A stretch of 64,000 nucleotides of DNA from Balaenoptera acutorostrata (Eukaryota > Chordata > Mammalia > Artiodactyla > Balaenopteridae): the NCBI RefSeq assembly GCF_949987535.1, contig NC_080081.1, positions 36,000,428-36,064,427 on the forward strand, written 5' to 3'. Shown here in pieces: positions 62,161 through 64,000 of the stretch (its first letter is position 1; every line of letters starts with the position of its first letter). The notes beneath the pieces are model-generated. The model was given only the letters and a program-made list of their open reading frames with translations, searched no databases and was not told where the DNA came from. Position numbers and translations under genes: made by a program.

Positions 62161-63227
62161 AAATGGTACTGTGTTATTTTCCGAAAATAAAAAGCAATTG
62201 AATACATAGGTACACTCAAATTTAGAAAGGAAGAAAAAAAGGTATGTGTGCATATAAATATATGTGCATACTAAATTAAAGATATGTAGATATATATGTA
62301 ATAAGCCAAAATCTTCCATATAGCCTATCAACTGAAAATTGTTTTCCTCATAAAATAATCCAGAATTTATGACAACCCCAAATTTCTTATAAACTGAAAA
62401 TTTCTGTACTTTCTTTATATGTATTCAACAACAGTCTAGAGTTCAATAGATTCGTATGACCCAAGAAAGAATTGAACCTATTAAAATTGTAAACTCATTG
62501 AGTTTTGAAAAGTGATGACCATGGAAATAGAAGTGCAACCTTTCAAACTGACAGGGTAGTGTAAATACATGCTACAAGCTCTAGGTATATACCTGTCACA
62601 GATAAAACTGAATGTAGAAAGAGAGAATCACTAACTGGCAGGAACCTTATCAAACAAAGAAAAAAAAAAGAATTGTGTGAAAAGAAAAATCCTTTTCAAT
62701 TAAAGTAAGGGTTCTTGCTTTTGTTCTAAAATCATTAAAGGAAAGGCAATCACTTGATTTTATTATTAATTCCTTCTCTAATTAACTACCTAATACAATT
62801 ATTTATTTGACACTTAATATATTAGTTTGAGTGTAAGTTAATTTTATGTGGTGTGAGTTTCAGGGAGAAAGAGTTATCCATGTGTGTATTTTGAGAATCT
62901 GAAAATATATTTATTCTAAAAAATTTTTGTATACCAAATTTTAAAAATCCTTTCTCATCTCTCTGCAGGCAACAGCTGACATAAAGAAAGACTATTTTTG
63001 TCTTCATGGATTAATTTAAATTATTAAATTTTATAAAAAAATCTGACACTGATTACCTGCATTTTTGTCTAAGCAAGAAAAAAAAACAACAACTGACTTT
63101 TGCACTTTACACTGGCAAAAATGTAGCATGAACTAAGTAAAGTTTCATATTGTAAAAATCAACATTTTTAGGAAGTGTTGTTCAAGCTAACTTCTAAGTA
63201 TTTGATTTTAATTTATGTGAAATAGTG
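62161..63227. other. Intergenic DNA, no gene seen
   Basis: A/T-rich; nothing recognised. Confidence 0.45.
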
Positions 63228-63695
63228 TGTATTACTTTCCTGTTGCCACTGTAGCAAATTAGCACAAACACAGTGGAAAATACAGTTCTGGAGGTCAGAA
63301 GTCCAAAGTGGATTTTCCCAAGCCAAAATCAAGGTGTTAGCTGGGCCACACTCCCTACAGAGAGGACAGAAAAAGATTTATTTCCTTGCCTTTTCTAGCT
63401 TCTAGAGCTGCATTGCTTTTAGTCCTTGACTCATGCCTGCCTTCTCCATCTTAAAAGCCAATGGCATTGCATCTTCAAATCCTTTTGAGTCTGTCTTCAC
63501 ATAGCCTTCTATCTTTTAAGAATTTTTGGGACTACATCTGGACCACCTGCTATCATCCAGGATAATTCCTTGTCTCAAGAACCCTAACTCAATCACATCT
63601 TCAAAGTCCCTTTTGTCATATAAGGTAACATATTCACAACTGCTAGATATTAGTACATAGACATATAGGGGTCCATTATTAAGCCTACCATACAG
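63228..63695 (+). repeat. LTR-like element (same group as 53036)
   Basis: 'gtgtattactttcctgttgc', 'agttctggaggtcagaagtc', 'aaaatcaaggtgttagctgg', 'ttccttgccttttctagctt' and the end 'gtccattattaagcctacca' match the LTR at 53036-53533 part by part. Confidence 0.65.
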
Positions 63696-64000
63696 TATAA
63701 GGCATAATTTAGAAAAATGTTTCCAATCTTACTAGTTTCTGATCTACTAGATTTAAATATCTCTAAGGATCATAATAAAGAATTAGAAAAACCAAAAGCT
63801 ATTTGAATAGGAAAAATGAGTTACTACTGGTATTTAGTCTGTAAGTTTTCTTTTTCATTTTAAAGGAGATTTTTGTTTCACTTCTCTAAATATTTATATA
63901 AAATACTTTACTAATACAGACTTTTCAATAAACTCAAATTAACACAGTAATTAGAATTTATGAAAGAGAATAAGCATAAAATGCACGTTTATACTTTGAT
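63696..64000. other. Intergenic DNA to window end
   Basis: A/T-rich, nothing recognised. Confidence 0.4.

Overview
This window looks like intergenic DNA from a large mammalian genome. I see no intact protein-coding gene, no spliced host gene and no functional RNA gene. The organism is most likely a cetacean or a close relative such as hippo. Two tRNA-derived SINEs of the CHR type (5719-6080 and 44534-44876) and L1 elements with the long, GC-rich 5' UTR typical of whippomorph/cetartiodactyl L1 support this. No BovB or Bov-A2 was seen, which argues against a ruminant. The species call is inference.

Layout. 1-1601: head (5' UTR) of a minus-strand L1 that runs off the left edge, with an A/T-rich minisatellite. 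1602-7755: old unique DNA, L2 pieces and one CHR SINE. 7766-14823: a structurally full-length minus-strand L1 with a target-site duplication (TSD), 5' UTR, ORF1, ORF2 and 3' UTR; both ORFs are broken, and it appears to sit inside an L2. 14834-20075: the rest of that L2, a (CA)22 microsatellite and unique DNA. 20076-24021: a minus-strand endogenous retrovirus (ERV) with two LTRs and an exact 4-bp TSD, inserted in a MIR and reduced to env-like remnants. 24150-25330: a large inverted repeat with arms about 97% identical. 25331-32037: unique DNA, a short L1 tail and an L2. 32052-34553: an L1 with a 14-bp TSD that has lost its middle. 35559-36154: a 5'-truncated L1. 36480-40080: probable ancient ERV internal/LTR sequence. 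40081-50227: unique DNA, MIRs and the second CHR SINE. 50238-52000: a 5'-truncated L1 with a 10-bp TSD. 52011-56690: unique DNA, an LTR, a MIR and an L1 tail. 56695-58740: a decayed ERV pol (integrase, RNase H and reverse transcriptase, read on the minus strand) interrupted by a plus-strand L1 tail (58751-59397). 60215-64000: L2, LTR and L1 fragments.

Nothing here works together as a pathway. What the window holds is a record of nested insertions. The best candidates for something undescribed are the inverted repeat at 24150-25330, the nested ERV with short env-like frames next to it, the internally deleted L1 at 32052-34553, and two possible tail-only poly(A) insertions flanked by short duplications.
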